From Miscanthus floridulus (lineage: Eukaryota; Streptophyta; Magnoliopsida; Poales; Poaceae): a stretch of 64,000 bases of DNA. Shown piece by piece: positions 34,409 to 45,949 of this stretch. Every line of letters begins with the position of its first letter. Position 1 is the stretch's first letter. The stretch is taken from positions 116,194,000 to 116,257,999 of the forward strand of contig NC_089597.1 of assembly GCF_019320115.1 (NCBI RefSeq). Reading direction: 5' to 3'. A model generated the notes under the pieces. The model had not been told where the DNA came from, did not search any database, and worked only from the letters and a program-made list of their open reading frames with translations. The position numbers and the translations under genes are program-made.

Positions 34409-37400
34409 TAAACACATACTTTTCCTTATCAGTTTTTGTCTTCAGAAATCCCCGATCTTTAGTGACATCCGACCCTTGCAAATTGCCAGGGGTCGGACCT
34501 CACTCGAGGGCTGATAATGATAAAGTACGTTTATCTTGCAAACACTTCCTGATGTTACCTTTGCAAACATTCTCTAAGTTTTCCATTCTTCTCATAACAA
34601 GTCCTAAGGGCTAGGATTTCGGGAACAAATCCTGAGTACAACTGGTAGGACTGTAGGAAACCCACGCCCCAGCGGCTATGACCTCCTTGCTCACCAGCGT
34701 GATCAGAACTATTTCACCCACACTCCTAGCCTTTACAACCTAAGCCATGGGAAGGGTCAGAGGGCACCAAAACCTCTTCTACAAAAAGAGGAAGCTGAAA
34801 GCTGTTTGCCATAACAAAAGATGAAAATTTGTTCATTCTTTGCACAAATTTGCCACTTACAAAGTGATTTCATCACGAAAAGGACTAATATACTCTTAAA
34901 TTCAAAGGACTGTTCACTTGGGGGCTCCCCCACAAACTTATTCAATTACAGTCTCTACCTAGCTTTACTATGGGTACTACTCCCGCCACCGTGCCACGCC
35001 CTCCATCGGCAACATCCGGGCATGTACACGGGCCAGTTCGTCTACTGCCGCCGCCGCGCCATGCTCTCCATCGGCAACATCCCACCGCTCTGTGGGATCC
35101 TCGAAGGCGTCGTCATCTGCAACGTCGAGCACCACGCCGGCTACTACGGTGCCCCTCCGCCGGGCATCCAGGGACTACGCCATCGTCAACAGCCGTGACC
35201 CTAACAACGGCGCCTCCGTCGGGGCATCTAGGGACTACGCCATCGTCATCTACCGCAACCCCGACAACGGCGTCTGGGCGGGGGCGCCTCCCGCCGAAGG
35301 AAGGCCGCAACGCACGATGGCAAAGCCAACGATGTTCGACACCCTCCTGTGCCCCTCCTCCTTCGGCAGCAGCGGCCCCTCCTCGGCACCATCTTATCTA
35401 CGTTGGATGACCTCTGGCTCGACATCACACTCCAGATTCACGAGAGGATCCATGAGTTCTTCTCCCCCTGGTATTACCCTCTCTTACTTAGGAACCGTTG
35501 CATTCGGTGGAAAGGAAGGAGAAGAGGTGGTGGCTCAGAGGCTGGCAAGGAAGTGGGACGAGAACTCCCCTCCCCCCTATTTAAAGAAGGGGCTCAGCAG
35601 CTGAGGAAAGGCGAAAGGTTGGGACAAAAAACTCTGCCTTCCCCTATTCAATGCAAATGCAAAATCAATGCTGACAGAAATCTAAGGGGACGCGCTCTGG
35701 TCGACAAGACGTCGCTTGGTCAAACAGGACATTGCCTGGGCGTGGCCCGCCACTAATGCGCCCTGGGCGCGAGAACTAGGGCACACTCGCATGCAGGTGA
35801 CTCTCCGCTTCCCCAGGTAGGATCATGGAACGACCCAATGATGGAACCCCCGTCTAGGGGGAGCCCAACGGGCCTCCTGGGTCGATCGAGTGGCCCAGGT
35901 AAACAACAAAACGAACGACCGCTGAAAGATAAGTACCTCTGTTTACTTACTTTGAGTGTTAATTTCTTTGCCGAGCCTCCGACCCTAGCAACAACAAAGG
36001 CACGGACATTGCTCGGGGGCTGCCGAGGGTGTCTATTTGTTTAGACACCCTCTTCGCCTGACCCCTCCTTACGTTTAAAACCAGGAGCGCGGTGTGTGGG
36101 TATAAAACTTTGAATACAACTGGATGAACCGCCAGACCCTATGCCTCGACAGCTACGGTGTTTTTTGTTCACCAGCATAATCAAACTCATAGTTCCCCAC
36201 ACCGCAAGCCTCAGCTCCTGCCTTCCCGAGAAGGGTTCAAAGGGGTCCCCCTGTAGAACCTCCTTCGAGGACAAGCTGTTAGGATGCCTAAATCAATCGA
36301 GCGGCTCGGATCGCCACTGAGAGACAGGAAACAAAAAATAGCGATGCTTATGCAGGTTACGCCGACCTCATCACAAACATCAGGCCCGAAACCCACACGG
36401 ACATGTCTGGTAGGAGCTTCCCATCGCTCATATCACCAAGGTAACGTTGCCAACCCCCACTTTCATTTCAATTAAGTGATATACTAAATCCATACATCCA
36501 AGCGTTGCATATGCAAATCCCTGCATCTCAACGCTTCGTGTCGCATCACGAAGCGGCAGCCGCCTCATTCAATATGAGCGGCGATCGACTGAGGTTCGAA
36601 GGTCGGCCCACGAAGGGCTCGAGGCCGCCTCGCATCAAACAGAGCCAGGGGAGAAAAACAAAGATGAGCCCCAGCGGCCTTGCCCGACCCCGCTCGGAAG
36701 CGGATAGGGACATCTTGACCTTTCTCGTTCGATTCTAACCCCGAGCCAAACCCACAGAATCTCCATCGAGGAGAGGCCAACGGGCCACCTGAGCCCAACG
36801 AATGGCTCGGGCATCTACCGGGAGGAGGGTTAAGAAGTAGTGGAATGCCACATAAGGGCTCTACCGACCCCATCAGCGAATGATGGATCTGGATTCCACA
36901 CGAACATACCCGTTAGTGAGCTCATTGAGCGTGACACTCGAGCCATCAAGGCAAGTATCATCAACTCAGCCCCTCCAGTTGCGGAAACCGAGGACGGGGT
37001 AACGCGTGAAGACACGGCTGACCCCTATCATACCCTAACAGGCTCGGGGGCTCGAGCCGTTCGATCCAAGATCGAGAGAACCAAGGTTCAAAGGCTAACC
37101 CGCGAAGGTTATAGGGCGCCCCGCGTCGAATAAGAGCCAGGGGAGAAACGCAGATGAGCCTCAGCGGCCTTGCCCACCCGCATTGAGGCGGATAGGGTCA
37201 TCTCAACCTTCTAGTTCAATCTAGCCCCTAGCCAAGCCCATAGAAACCCCATTGAGGGGGGAATCTATTGAAGGCAGGGCAAGGAGCAACGAAATCCACC
37301 CGAGGCTTTGCCGACCTTCGCAAAAGCAATGGGATCGGATTCCGCCGAACATCCCGTTAGCGAGCTCATTAAGCACGTCGCTCGAGCCATCGAGGCAAGT

Positions 37401-38039
37401 GACGTCGCCCTAACCCTCTAGTTGCGAAAAAACTATGAGGGGCGACATCACAAGAAACCGACCCTTGACCGAATCCCCCACCACGCGTCGGGGGCTCGGG
37501 GAAGGCCGGGACCGAATAAGACCGAAAGTCGGTCACACAGCGCATCACCGAAATCCTAAGTAAGGGGTACGTGCGAACACAAGCGTAAGTTCGCTACCCT
37601 CGCTCCAGTCTCTAGTAACATCCGACCCCAGCAACCGCAGGGGGTCGGATCTCACTTGGGAGCTGATAAAGGTACGAGTACCTCCTTTCTTTACTTTTTG
37701 AAATAGTCATTACATCAGACCTCCTCCTCGCATCAAGACTGGCGGCAAGGTTCAGGGGAACAGATTGGTGAAACAGCAAAAAAACCCACTCCTAGATGGC
37801 TACGGTAATTTTGCTCACCAGCGCGATCAAAATTTCCCCTAAACACCTCAGGCCCTACGGTCTTAACAAACGGAAGGGTCGGTCGCATAAATCTTTTTTC
37901 ATTGCAAAAAGGGAAGAAGGTAAGATCAAACAAACAAAACAAAATTGTGAAACAAAGCCACGAATCCATTTTCAGACACAAAAGAACTGACACTTGTTCA
38001 CATATTACGGATAAATGTTTATCGAACTGATTCAACTAA
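34409..38039 (+). other. 3' spacer of the Tat element, unit B
   Basis: Copy of 18604-22252. From 34552 to 37078 it differs from unit A by only a handful of single-base indels, then 37079-37560 is diverged and indel-rich, then it is near-identical again. No gene. Confidence 0.7.
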
Positions 38040-39523
38040 CTACTTCCGCGGAGGGAGAATCGTTTCTTTTAGCCTGTTCGCCAGGTTCCACGCAAGGGGA
38101 GTCACCGCCTTCTCAATCTCGTCCAGCTCAGTGTCTTCATAGACAGGCGCGAAGCCTTGGCTCATTACCTCCAAGTTGATCTCCTGGTCATAATGAGAAC
38201 GGGCAACAGCGAAGGCCTAGGTGATCCCGGCGTGAAAGGCGTCCTCCTCAAGTTGGCCCACCAGCGCCGTGATACCCGCGGCACGAGCCACGAGCGAGCT
38301 GGTTCCCTCTAGCTGCGCCACCCTCAGGGCGTCGATGACCACCCCGACAACGGCTTGCAGAAGGTCATGCTCGTCACTCTCAGTCTGAAGGATCCCTTGC
38401 ACTTCGGCGAGCTCCTTGCCCAGCCTGGCAGAGATGCTCTCGGCATCCAACCTTCAGTTCACCGTGGCTCCAAGATCCGCCCGGAGGGAGTTGACCACCT
38501 GACGTGCCTCGTCGTGCTCTCGAACGGCCCGGTCGCGCTCCTCGTGGACCATGCCACGCTCTGAGTGAAGTCTTTCTATGGTTCAGCGTAGCTCGTCCCG
38601 CTCCCCGCACAACCGGGTGATCACCTCAGTGTCCCAGTCCACCCTCTGCTGTAGGGCCGTGGACCTATCCTTGGCCTTCCGCTTGAGATCCCACTCTGTC
38701 TCCAGCTCAGCCAGGACCTCAACGGCCTGCTCACTGGCCATGGCATCCTTTTGGAGCAGCTCATCCTGCTCCTTTCGGATCCTGGCGGCCACCTTCTTGT
38801 CCAGCTTCACCCTCGCCGGCAAGTCCTCGAACATCCCATGGATCTCCTCCATGTCCCGACGTGCCTCGGCCTTCCGCTGCTGGGCGGCAGCAAGCTACGC
38901 GCCCACATCTCCTTGCAGTCGAGCTTCCTCAGTAAGGTGGCCCCATTCTGCCTTTTGCTCATGGAGGAACCGGGACTTGTTCCAGCTACGAGCGACGATA
39001 CACTGAAAAGAAGACCGGTATCAAAAACACGAAAACACAAAAATACGTGAAGAAAGAAGAAAACGAGGGAGAAGATCAAGCTTATACCCGGCCAATAGGA
39101 ATGAGGATTTCGTGCAGGGCACCACTGGCCTGGCTCAAGTCATCCATCATAGCCGAGAACCCAATGTCAAGATTCTCTCGCTTCATGCTCTCGGCAGCAT
39201 CATCAAGCGTGAAAAGATCTGATGTTGGGTCCTCGGCGGCCATCCACTAGAGCGGCGGCTCCCCCCGCGTGGGGGAGCGGCTGCCCCCCAACAATAGGGC
39301 CGGGGGGTGACCTCCTGCGGGTCCTCTCCACCACCGCCACGATGCCTGAAGACCCTCCGGCCATGTCCTCCTCCATCCGGCCTGCCTCGGGCGCTGCAGC
39401 CTGGGCCACCGGTGGCGCGGATTGCGCCGCCCCCTCGGACTCCACCATGGCAACATCCGACCCTGCCAGGCTTGTCGTGGTCACGGTCACCTCTGTCTGG
39501 GCCACCAGCGGCACGGACTGCGC
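38040..39523 (-). pseudogene. Antisense Tat gene, C-terminal half, unit B
   Basis: Sequence-identical in the parts compared to 22253-23741: coiled-coil segment, the conserved RSHYDQEINLEVMSQ tail, TAG at 38040-38042, and an 85-bp intron at 39003-39087. Here the other half of the gene is present on the far side of the copia insertion, from 50785, so the gene can be followed from end to end. The same internal stops are present. Confidence 0.78.
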
Positions 39524-39528
39524 TGCTC
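39524..39528. repeat. Target site duplication TGCTC, left copy
   Basis: TGCTC before the LTR; the right copy is at 50780-50784. Removing 39529-50784 rejoins the antisense Tat gene. Confidence 0.85.
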
Positions 39529-40901
39529 CGAAAGTGCATCTAGCCCTTTAGTGGGTTTTGGATGATTGAATGACAACGCTGATTAAAGGTCTAACCCATT
39601 TGCTAAGTGTGAACAGGTAATAAGGTATCTCACAGGTACTTAATGAAAGCCAAAATGATGTGTTGTTGTATAAACAATCTAGTTCAAGCACAAGACAACA
39701 ATGCAAATGGAATTCATGCAAATGCTTATTTATTGTGGGATTTCCATGTACTATGTGAAAGCAAGCTCATGAGTATTAGTTAATGAGACATGAGGGATTG
39801 CATATGGAATGGTCTCATATTTGAAGCTTGCTAAATTGAAATGAAAAAGATAACAATACATATGAATGGATGATTCAACACAAGATGTGACTTGATGGCT
39901 TGAGATGGTGAAGATAGCAAGGAAAGGCATTCGAGGTACTAAGCAAGGGTGAAGGGCAAGCGATGGCTTGGCGGCCGAAGAACCTAGCTAGGGTGAAGAA
40001 GAAAGTACTTGCATTTAGTTGAGGTACTAATCAAGCTAAGATGGTCATATTGATGTGAAGGATCAAATCTATAATGAAGTATTTGATGGAAGTGACTTGA
40101 TACATTTGGGATTATTCAAATTTGATGAATGGAATCAAGTCACGTGCTCAAGATGGCTATGCTCAAGTGATAAAGATCAAAGTTGACATGCTGGCACCCT
40201 CACTTGGTGAAGATTGGAATACAGGGCTTCAGAGTGAAAGAGATCAACTCAAAAGGTTTAATTTCATTATACTTTTAAATTTGAGTTAATAGGAATGCCG
40301 TACTATCAAGAGAGATGCATCATGTTGATAGATAATGTTTCATAAGTGCTTAAGCCAACCCATGTGAGTTTTGAGTGTTTGAGAGACAAATGAGCTAACT
40401 GATTTCTCGCTGGTCTGGCAATACCGGACGTGTCCGGTATTTGCCCAGCAGCTGTAAAATTGTTGTTCTCGGGTTGGTTCGTCGGGAGTTCCGACGTAGG
40501 TTGGGAGTTCCGACGGTCGGGAGTTCCGGCAATGGTCGGGAGTTCCGACGTCTTGCACTTTAACTGACATTGGAGGGTTCACTGTCCTGGTCATACCGGA
40601 TGTGTCCGGTATTCATACCAGACGTGTCCGGTATTCATGACCAGAGGCCAATGATTACTTTTCAAAGCCTTGAGGGTCGGGAGTTCCGACGGTCGGGAGT
40701 TTCGGCAATGAGTCGGGAGTTCCGACACCTCACATACTTTAACTCAGTTACATGGTTTTCAAAATTGCTGAGGGTCGGGAGTTCCGGTATTCATCGGGAG
40801 TTTGGCACCTCACATTGACACTATAACTTAGTTACCGTTGGGGCAGTGTAAGTCATACCGGACGTGTCCGGTATGGTAAAACGGCTAGTTTTTCAAGGGG
40901 C

Positions 40902-40908
40902 TATAAAT
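40902..40908 (+). promoter_or_regulatory. Copia LTR TATA box
   Basis: TATAAAT within GGGGCTATAAATGCCCCC, a GC-flanked box that is itself nearly palindromic; conserved at 25114 and 49875. Confidence 0.7.
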
Positions 40909-41529
40909 GCCCCCAAGCCTCCACCTTTGGAGGCTGCTGATTCTGCTGATACACACACACGTTTTTGAGCTTGCCAACTCTCCCAACCCTCTCTTAGTGA
41001 GTGATGTGATCAAATTTGCCAAATCAAATTGTGGGTTGAGTGAAATTCAAAAAGAGAGCAATCCAACCACTTGAGCACTTGTGCATATTGTCAATCTACG
41101 TGATTCGCATTTGTTACTCTTGGACTCTTCGGTCCTAGACGGTTAGGCATCGCCAGAGAGCACCCGAGAGATTGTGGTGTGCCACAGAAAGTTTGTAACG
41201 GTCGATTCCGCCGCCTCAGAATCATTTAGTGGAAGGAGGAAAAGGAGTTGGAAAAGACTCGGCTAGAGTGACCTTCGTGGTACCCTCTAGGGCTGACCTT
41301 CGCTAGGGTCGCCCGCTAGCCCCCTCAACGGAGAGTAGGACTCGAACGAGTCCTGAACTTCGGTAAAACAAATATCGTGTCTCAATTCGTATTTCATTTG
41401 ATATTTGTGTTGCTCCAGCTCTTGTGCAGGTTCTCTATGTATATTGATATCTCTAGTAGGTACCTGCAGTTTGGTTTGAAGATAGAAATCGAAAGGAGCA
41501 AGTTCGGGGCTGTTCTGCAGAAACCGTGC

Positions 41530-41571
41530 ATACCGAACACGTCCGGTATTCATACCGGACACGTCCGGTAT
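41530..41571. repeat. Palindrome doublet in the R/U5 part of the copia LTR
   Basis: ATACCGAACACGTCCGGTAT at 41530-41549 and ATACCGGACACGTCCGGTAT at 41552-41571, start-to-start distance 22 bp. The second is a 9-bp perfect inverted repeat around AC. Confidence 0.92.
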
Positions 41572-41814
41572 TAGAGCTCTGTGCTGAAAATATTTATTTC
41601 CAGTTCTAACTTTGTGTTGCTAGGGTTGTAGCTTCTAGATATATTCTTTATACCTTGTATACTCTGTGGCTAACTTGTGAGGGGTGGTACTTACTCTTAT
41701 TTGGAGTTTCCATTTTAGAAACTCCCTTTACTAATCGTTTCCGCATTTAAAGGTGTTAATTTTTCAGAAACACCTATTCACCCCCCTCTAGGCGGCATCC
41801 TAGGTCCTTTCAAT

Positions 41815-41826
41815 TGGTATCAGAGC
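41815..41826 (+). promoter_or_regulatory. Primer binding site, initiator tRNA-Met
   Basis: TGGTATCAGAGC, three bases after the LTR end, is the standard sequence complementary to the 3' end of plant initiator tRNA-Met. Confidence 0.92.
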
Positions 41827-41865
41827 AAGGTTCTCACCTAAAGCTTCACCGCCAGTGAGAAAAGG

Positions 41866-43866
41866 ATGTCGACGCCTATCGAGTTGGAGCCGGTGCTTCT
41901 CCAAAATGATGGTTCAAACTTTCTACCTTGGTCAATACATGTACTCAATGCTTTTAGAGATATTAGTCCTCTTGTTGAGCATATTGTGGATGCAAGCATA
42001 CCTCTTTCTATAGTTGATTGGAGCAACTACAAAAATTTGTCAAAAGAGGAAGAGATATGCGTGCAACTCAATGCTCAAGCTATTAATATTATTTTGAGTA
42101 CATTGAGTGTAGAGGTTCAAGATGAGGCAATCTTCAATGGACAACCACCTTCGGAGAGTGCTACATCTCATTTGGACTAGACTTTTAGATTTATATGGAA
42201 AAATCAAAGGTGATGATGCACTTGAGATCGAGTCAATGGAAAGTATGTCCCTTGTGTCATCATACAAGCGAAGAAGCCTCACAAGACCTCAAGAGCACCT
42301 GAGCTAGGAGCAAGAAGTGCAAGCAGCGCATGATCTGCTAGTCTGTCCTGCATATACCGGACATGTCCTGGTATGCCTACCGGACGTGTCCGGTATGGCC
42401 GAGGCAACAGACCAGCGAGCAGGCTGTTTGCAACGATGCTCAAGCCCGGTGGCGACCAAGTAATGAGTCAACCTCAGTATCTCATGATACTCATCACTTG
42501 TGTCTCATGGCCAAGAAAAGCAAGAAGAAGAGTACAAGAAAGATCAAGAAAAGGAGAAAGCACAAGTAGATGATCAAGATGAGAGTGATGTTGAAGTTGA
42601 AGACAACTACAACCTTGATCATCTCAACTGCAAAGACAAGTTCATCATCATGAAGATAGTTGAAAAGAATGATGAGCTTGAAGAAGAGATTGAGAAGCAA
42701 GAGCAATCACTTCAAAAGCAAGAATTGTTTCTCATCTCCAAGATGGAAGAACTAAAGGCTCTAAGTGAAAGGTATGAAAAATTGTCAATTGAGCATGCTT
42801 TAGTTACTAACTCCTCTTCTAGTGTTTCACAACTAGAGAAGGAAAACTTGGAGCTCAAGGCTAAGGCTAGATGAACTATCAAGCAAGTATAATGTGCTAC
42901 AAGCAAACTATGTTCATCTAAAGTGCTCTCATGATGAAGTAGTAGAATCAAGCATCATGCTTGAGGTGGCTCATGAGGTTGTGATTACATCGGTAAAATT
43001 TTCTCAACCTCTCACACATCCACTCACTAGTACACCATATCAATTAAATGTTTCTTGTACTAATGAGTGTGCTCCTCAAGCAAGCCAATCTTCGATTGAG
43101 CTAAATCTCATAGAAAACATAGAGCTCAAAGAAGAGGTGGAAAGATTAAAGAAAGATGTGATTCGGTTGAAAGGTGAGGAGAAAGCACAACCTTCTCAAG
43201 ATAACCGTGATAACATGGTGAAGAAGCTTGAGAAGGGTTCAAACCTTGCTTCCTCCAAAGCCCAACAAAAGAATCACATCTCAAGCAAGGCCAACACAAC
43301 CAAGAGCAAGAAACATGAAAAAGATGTGCTATGGTTGTGGATTGTATGGACATGAGTGGGCTATGTGTCCACACAAGAGTTGGGCCGACAAGGTTGAAGC
43401 CAGCCAATCAAAAGGCCTCAACCAAGGAGGCCAACCAAAAGAAAAGTGATGGAAAAAAGCCTTGTCTCATGAGCAAGAAATTGGGGCATCCTACCAAGAA
43501 ATGTCAATGTACCAAGAGGCAAGAATGGAAGCCCAAGTTGCAACTAGAAGATGCTATGGGTGCAATGAGATGGGCCACAAGGTTGATAGATGTCCATACA
43601 AGCAAAACAACATAGAGCAAACAAAGGCCACATATGCTATGCTTGTAGAAGAAAGGGGCATCTAAGCTATGAATGCCCAAATGGTAAAGCTCCTAAGCCG
43701 AACACATTTGTTTATAATGATAATGCTTAGGAAGACCACAAATGGAGTTAGCACTAGCAAGGTGATGTGTTCACCACAAACTAGTGCTAAAGCCATTTGG
43801 GTGCCTAAGCACTTGTTGACTAACTCAAAAGGACCCAACAAGAGTTGGGTACCAAAGTGTGCTTAG
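41866..43866 (+). pseudogene. Copia-type gag with coiled coil and four zinc knuckles
   Basis: The ATG at 41866 opens a 104-codon frame with a gag-like N-terminus (NDGSNFLPWSIHVLNAFRD, then EEEICVQLNAQAINIILSTL), ending at a TAG (42178). A second open stretch (42500-42874) and a third (42894-43355) are Glu/Lys-rich with heptad spacing, likely one coiled coil split by frameshifts. They lead into CCHC knuckles: CYGCGLYGHEWAMC (about 43327), a degraded CLMSKKLGHPTKKC (43470), CYGCNEMGHKVDRC (43555) and CYACRRKGHLSYEC (43638). The long coiled coil before the knuckles resembles Sireviruses and Opie/Ji-type gag. A palindrome doublet lies inside the coding region at 42354-42396. Several stops and shifts make it non-functional as it stands. 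Confidence 0.75.
42354..42396. repeat. Palindrome doublet inside the gag region
   Basis: ATACCGGACATGTCC.GGTAT at 42354 (one base inserted) and TACCGGACGTGTCCGGTAT at 42378-42396. Confidence 0.88.
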
Positions 43867-45949
43867 GATAATGATGTAGGTACTTGGTGATGAGATGAAG
43901 GCTTCGGGGTGGTTGAGCAAGTAAATTGAAAATATTCACTCAATCTATCAATCAATTCTTATCATAATCTCTTATATTGTTGACCCGTAGATAATTTAAT
44001 GAATATATCATTTACTTCATCATCACCATTGATAACAAGTACCTAAACCTCACATAAATAGCCACTTTATTTGTTTTGTGCTCAATGACTCACAAATAGG
44101 CATATTTGTGAAAAATGTGAAAGTGGCTAATTAGTTTTACTTGATAGTTATCATGTTTGCCATATGATGCTTTTAATAATTCTCTACTAAAGCAATTCAT
44201 TTGTTGAGATTCAAGTACACAATAAATAATAAAGCCAAACAAAGAATCACAAGCAGCGAATTAATCGGTTCTGTCCTGCACGTATCGGACGTGTCTGGTA
44301 TTACTATCGGACGTGTCCAAGTATGGCCAGGGACAGAAAGTCAATACTTCTGTTCTGAGTATTCCGGACGTGTTCGGTATACCTACCGGACGTGTGCGAT
44401 ATTGCAGCAACCAGAACACAATTTGAATTACAACTGAGTCTTTGATCCATATATTTTCATATATCCTTAACTTACTCAGAAGCTTGTGATTTATCAAAAC
44501 TAAGTGGATTGTGAGCATCTCTTGAACTCAATTGTAAATATGGCAATTTTATTAGGTTTATGGTCAAAATGGAAAATTGGCTCTCAATTTCTTAATAGAA
44601 TAAAAGTGCTTGTTGAAAGTCATTCATATTACTTGAAGCACTTATTTAGGGGGAGCTAAATTTCTATTTTGCACCATTGTGGACTAACAAATTTATCTAG
44701 CATTCTCTGTAGTTCTTTGGATGAAAATTGATTTAGAATCTAGCATGATTATTTGGCAATCAAGGTCAACATAAAGACTATCATGCCATGTATCCTCTTA
44801 GTGGTATTCTTGTGGGCTCAAGGCAAAGGTATGTTTTTACATACATGCATTATAAGTGCATCTAAGGCCCTTTATATGTTAGAATGTGCATTTGTGTGAC
44901 ATAGGAGAGATGTTTTTCAAAACCCATAACTAGCATGTTTAGGTGGTGTGAATTTGAAAAACTATTTGAATCTTGGTCTTTGTGACCTAGCCTTGTCATG
45001 TGATGATTATAGCTCTCCTTGATTGTTTGATTGGCTAATCACACATGGCATGGCTTTCTTAAGTCCACAATCTACTTTGTCTCACTCTATCTCTCTCAAG
45101 TAAGCGAAATCTTGTTTATGCCAAATATTTGGATAAGAGGAAAATCATTTTATGGCATTGGATAAGAAAAGTGATGATACTCAGTTTGGATCAAGATTAT
45201 ATACCTTTTTGGACTGAGAAATAACAGAAAAGGGGATTGGAAGAGAGAAAACACATTTTGGAATAACTTGGGCCAGCCCGCGTATACCGGACGTGTCTGG
45301 TATGAGCGGGGCTATAAAACCGAGCGTACCCCTTCGGCCCAGATAGGCTTGTCTCCTTCCAACCAACCTAGCCACTGACTTCTTCCTCACCTAGGGCGAC
45401 CGAGGACTTCACCAAGAAAAAGGAGCGAGGGAGATTGCTTTGGAGAAGGCTTGCATCAAGGTTGAAAGCGTGGGGATTTGGATTTCACATCGCCTTCTCA
45501 TCTCTCCTCTCAAGGTACCCTAATCATGGACCTCGTTCGATCTACATGGTCAATGCATGATTTTGAAATTCCTTCGGTCAATATGCTGCATTGGTGATAT
45601 AGAAGCAATACCCAATGTTTGGAATTGATCCATGATGGTTTGAATCAAGGAACCCTAGTTAGGGTTGCTGGGCGCCCATATCGGACGTGTCCGGTATGCT
45701 ACCGGACGTGTCCGGTATGGCCCAGCAGAGCAGCTCCTCTGCTTCCTTTTGATTCAATCCAATATTAGAATTGTATGTTAGGCTTAGCTTCTTTTGTATC
45801 TTTGTTTTGCAAACCTATTGACAGTTGTGTGTCAAAGATGGTTGTAAAACCATGGATCAAAGATTCTACGTCTAAATTGCAATTCGAGATTAAATTTTGG
45901 GCATGTATCTGAAATTTCTTGAAAATCTATGGATACAGGACAACAGCCA
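43867..45949. other. Non-coding interior of the copia-type element
   Basis: AT-rich, with no RT, integrase or protease motif in six frames. It holds palindrome doublets at 44283/44305, 44362/44384 and 45679/45700 and a single at 45284-45303. A TATA-like CTATAAAAC lies at 45311-45319, after the single palindrome; it may mark an internal promoter or a fossil LTR end, but this is unproven. Confidence 0.6.

Larger units (their letters stand above)
25591..41381. repeat. Tandem segmental duplication, unit B (15.79 kb)
   Basis: Second copy of 9870-25590. Near-identical blocks (about 29528-30025, 32549-33057, 34552-37078 and 37560-39577) alternate with blocks that carry many one-base indels and substitutions. 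Unit B continues into the complete copia element and the true right end of the Tat element. Confidence 0.9.
39529..41812 (+). mobile_element. Copia-type 5' LTR
   Basis: The first base is C instead of T (CGAAAG). It includes the palindrome clusters, a TATA box at 40902-40908 and, in the R/U5 part, a palindrome doublet with ACACGTCCGG centres at 41530 and 41552. It ends CCTTTCA directly before the primer site. Confidence 0.88.

Noticed and set aside
43867..45949. Hidden pol (RT or integrase) in the copia-type element
   Set aside because: No RT YxDD-type, integrase zinc or DDE, or RNase H motifs seen in any frame; the region is AT-rich and stop-dense.
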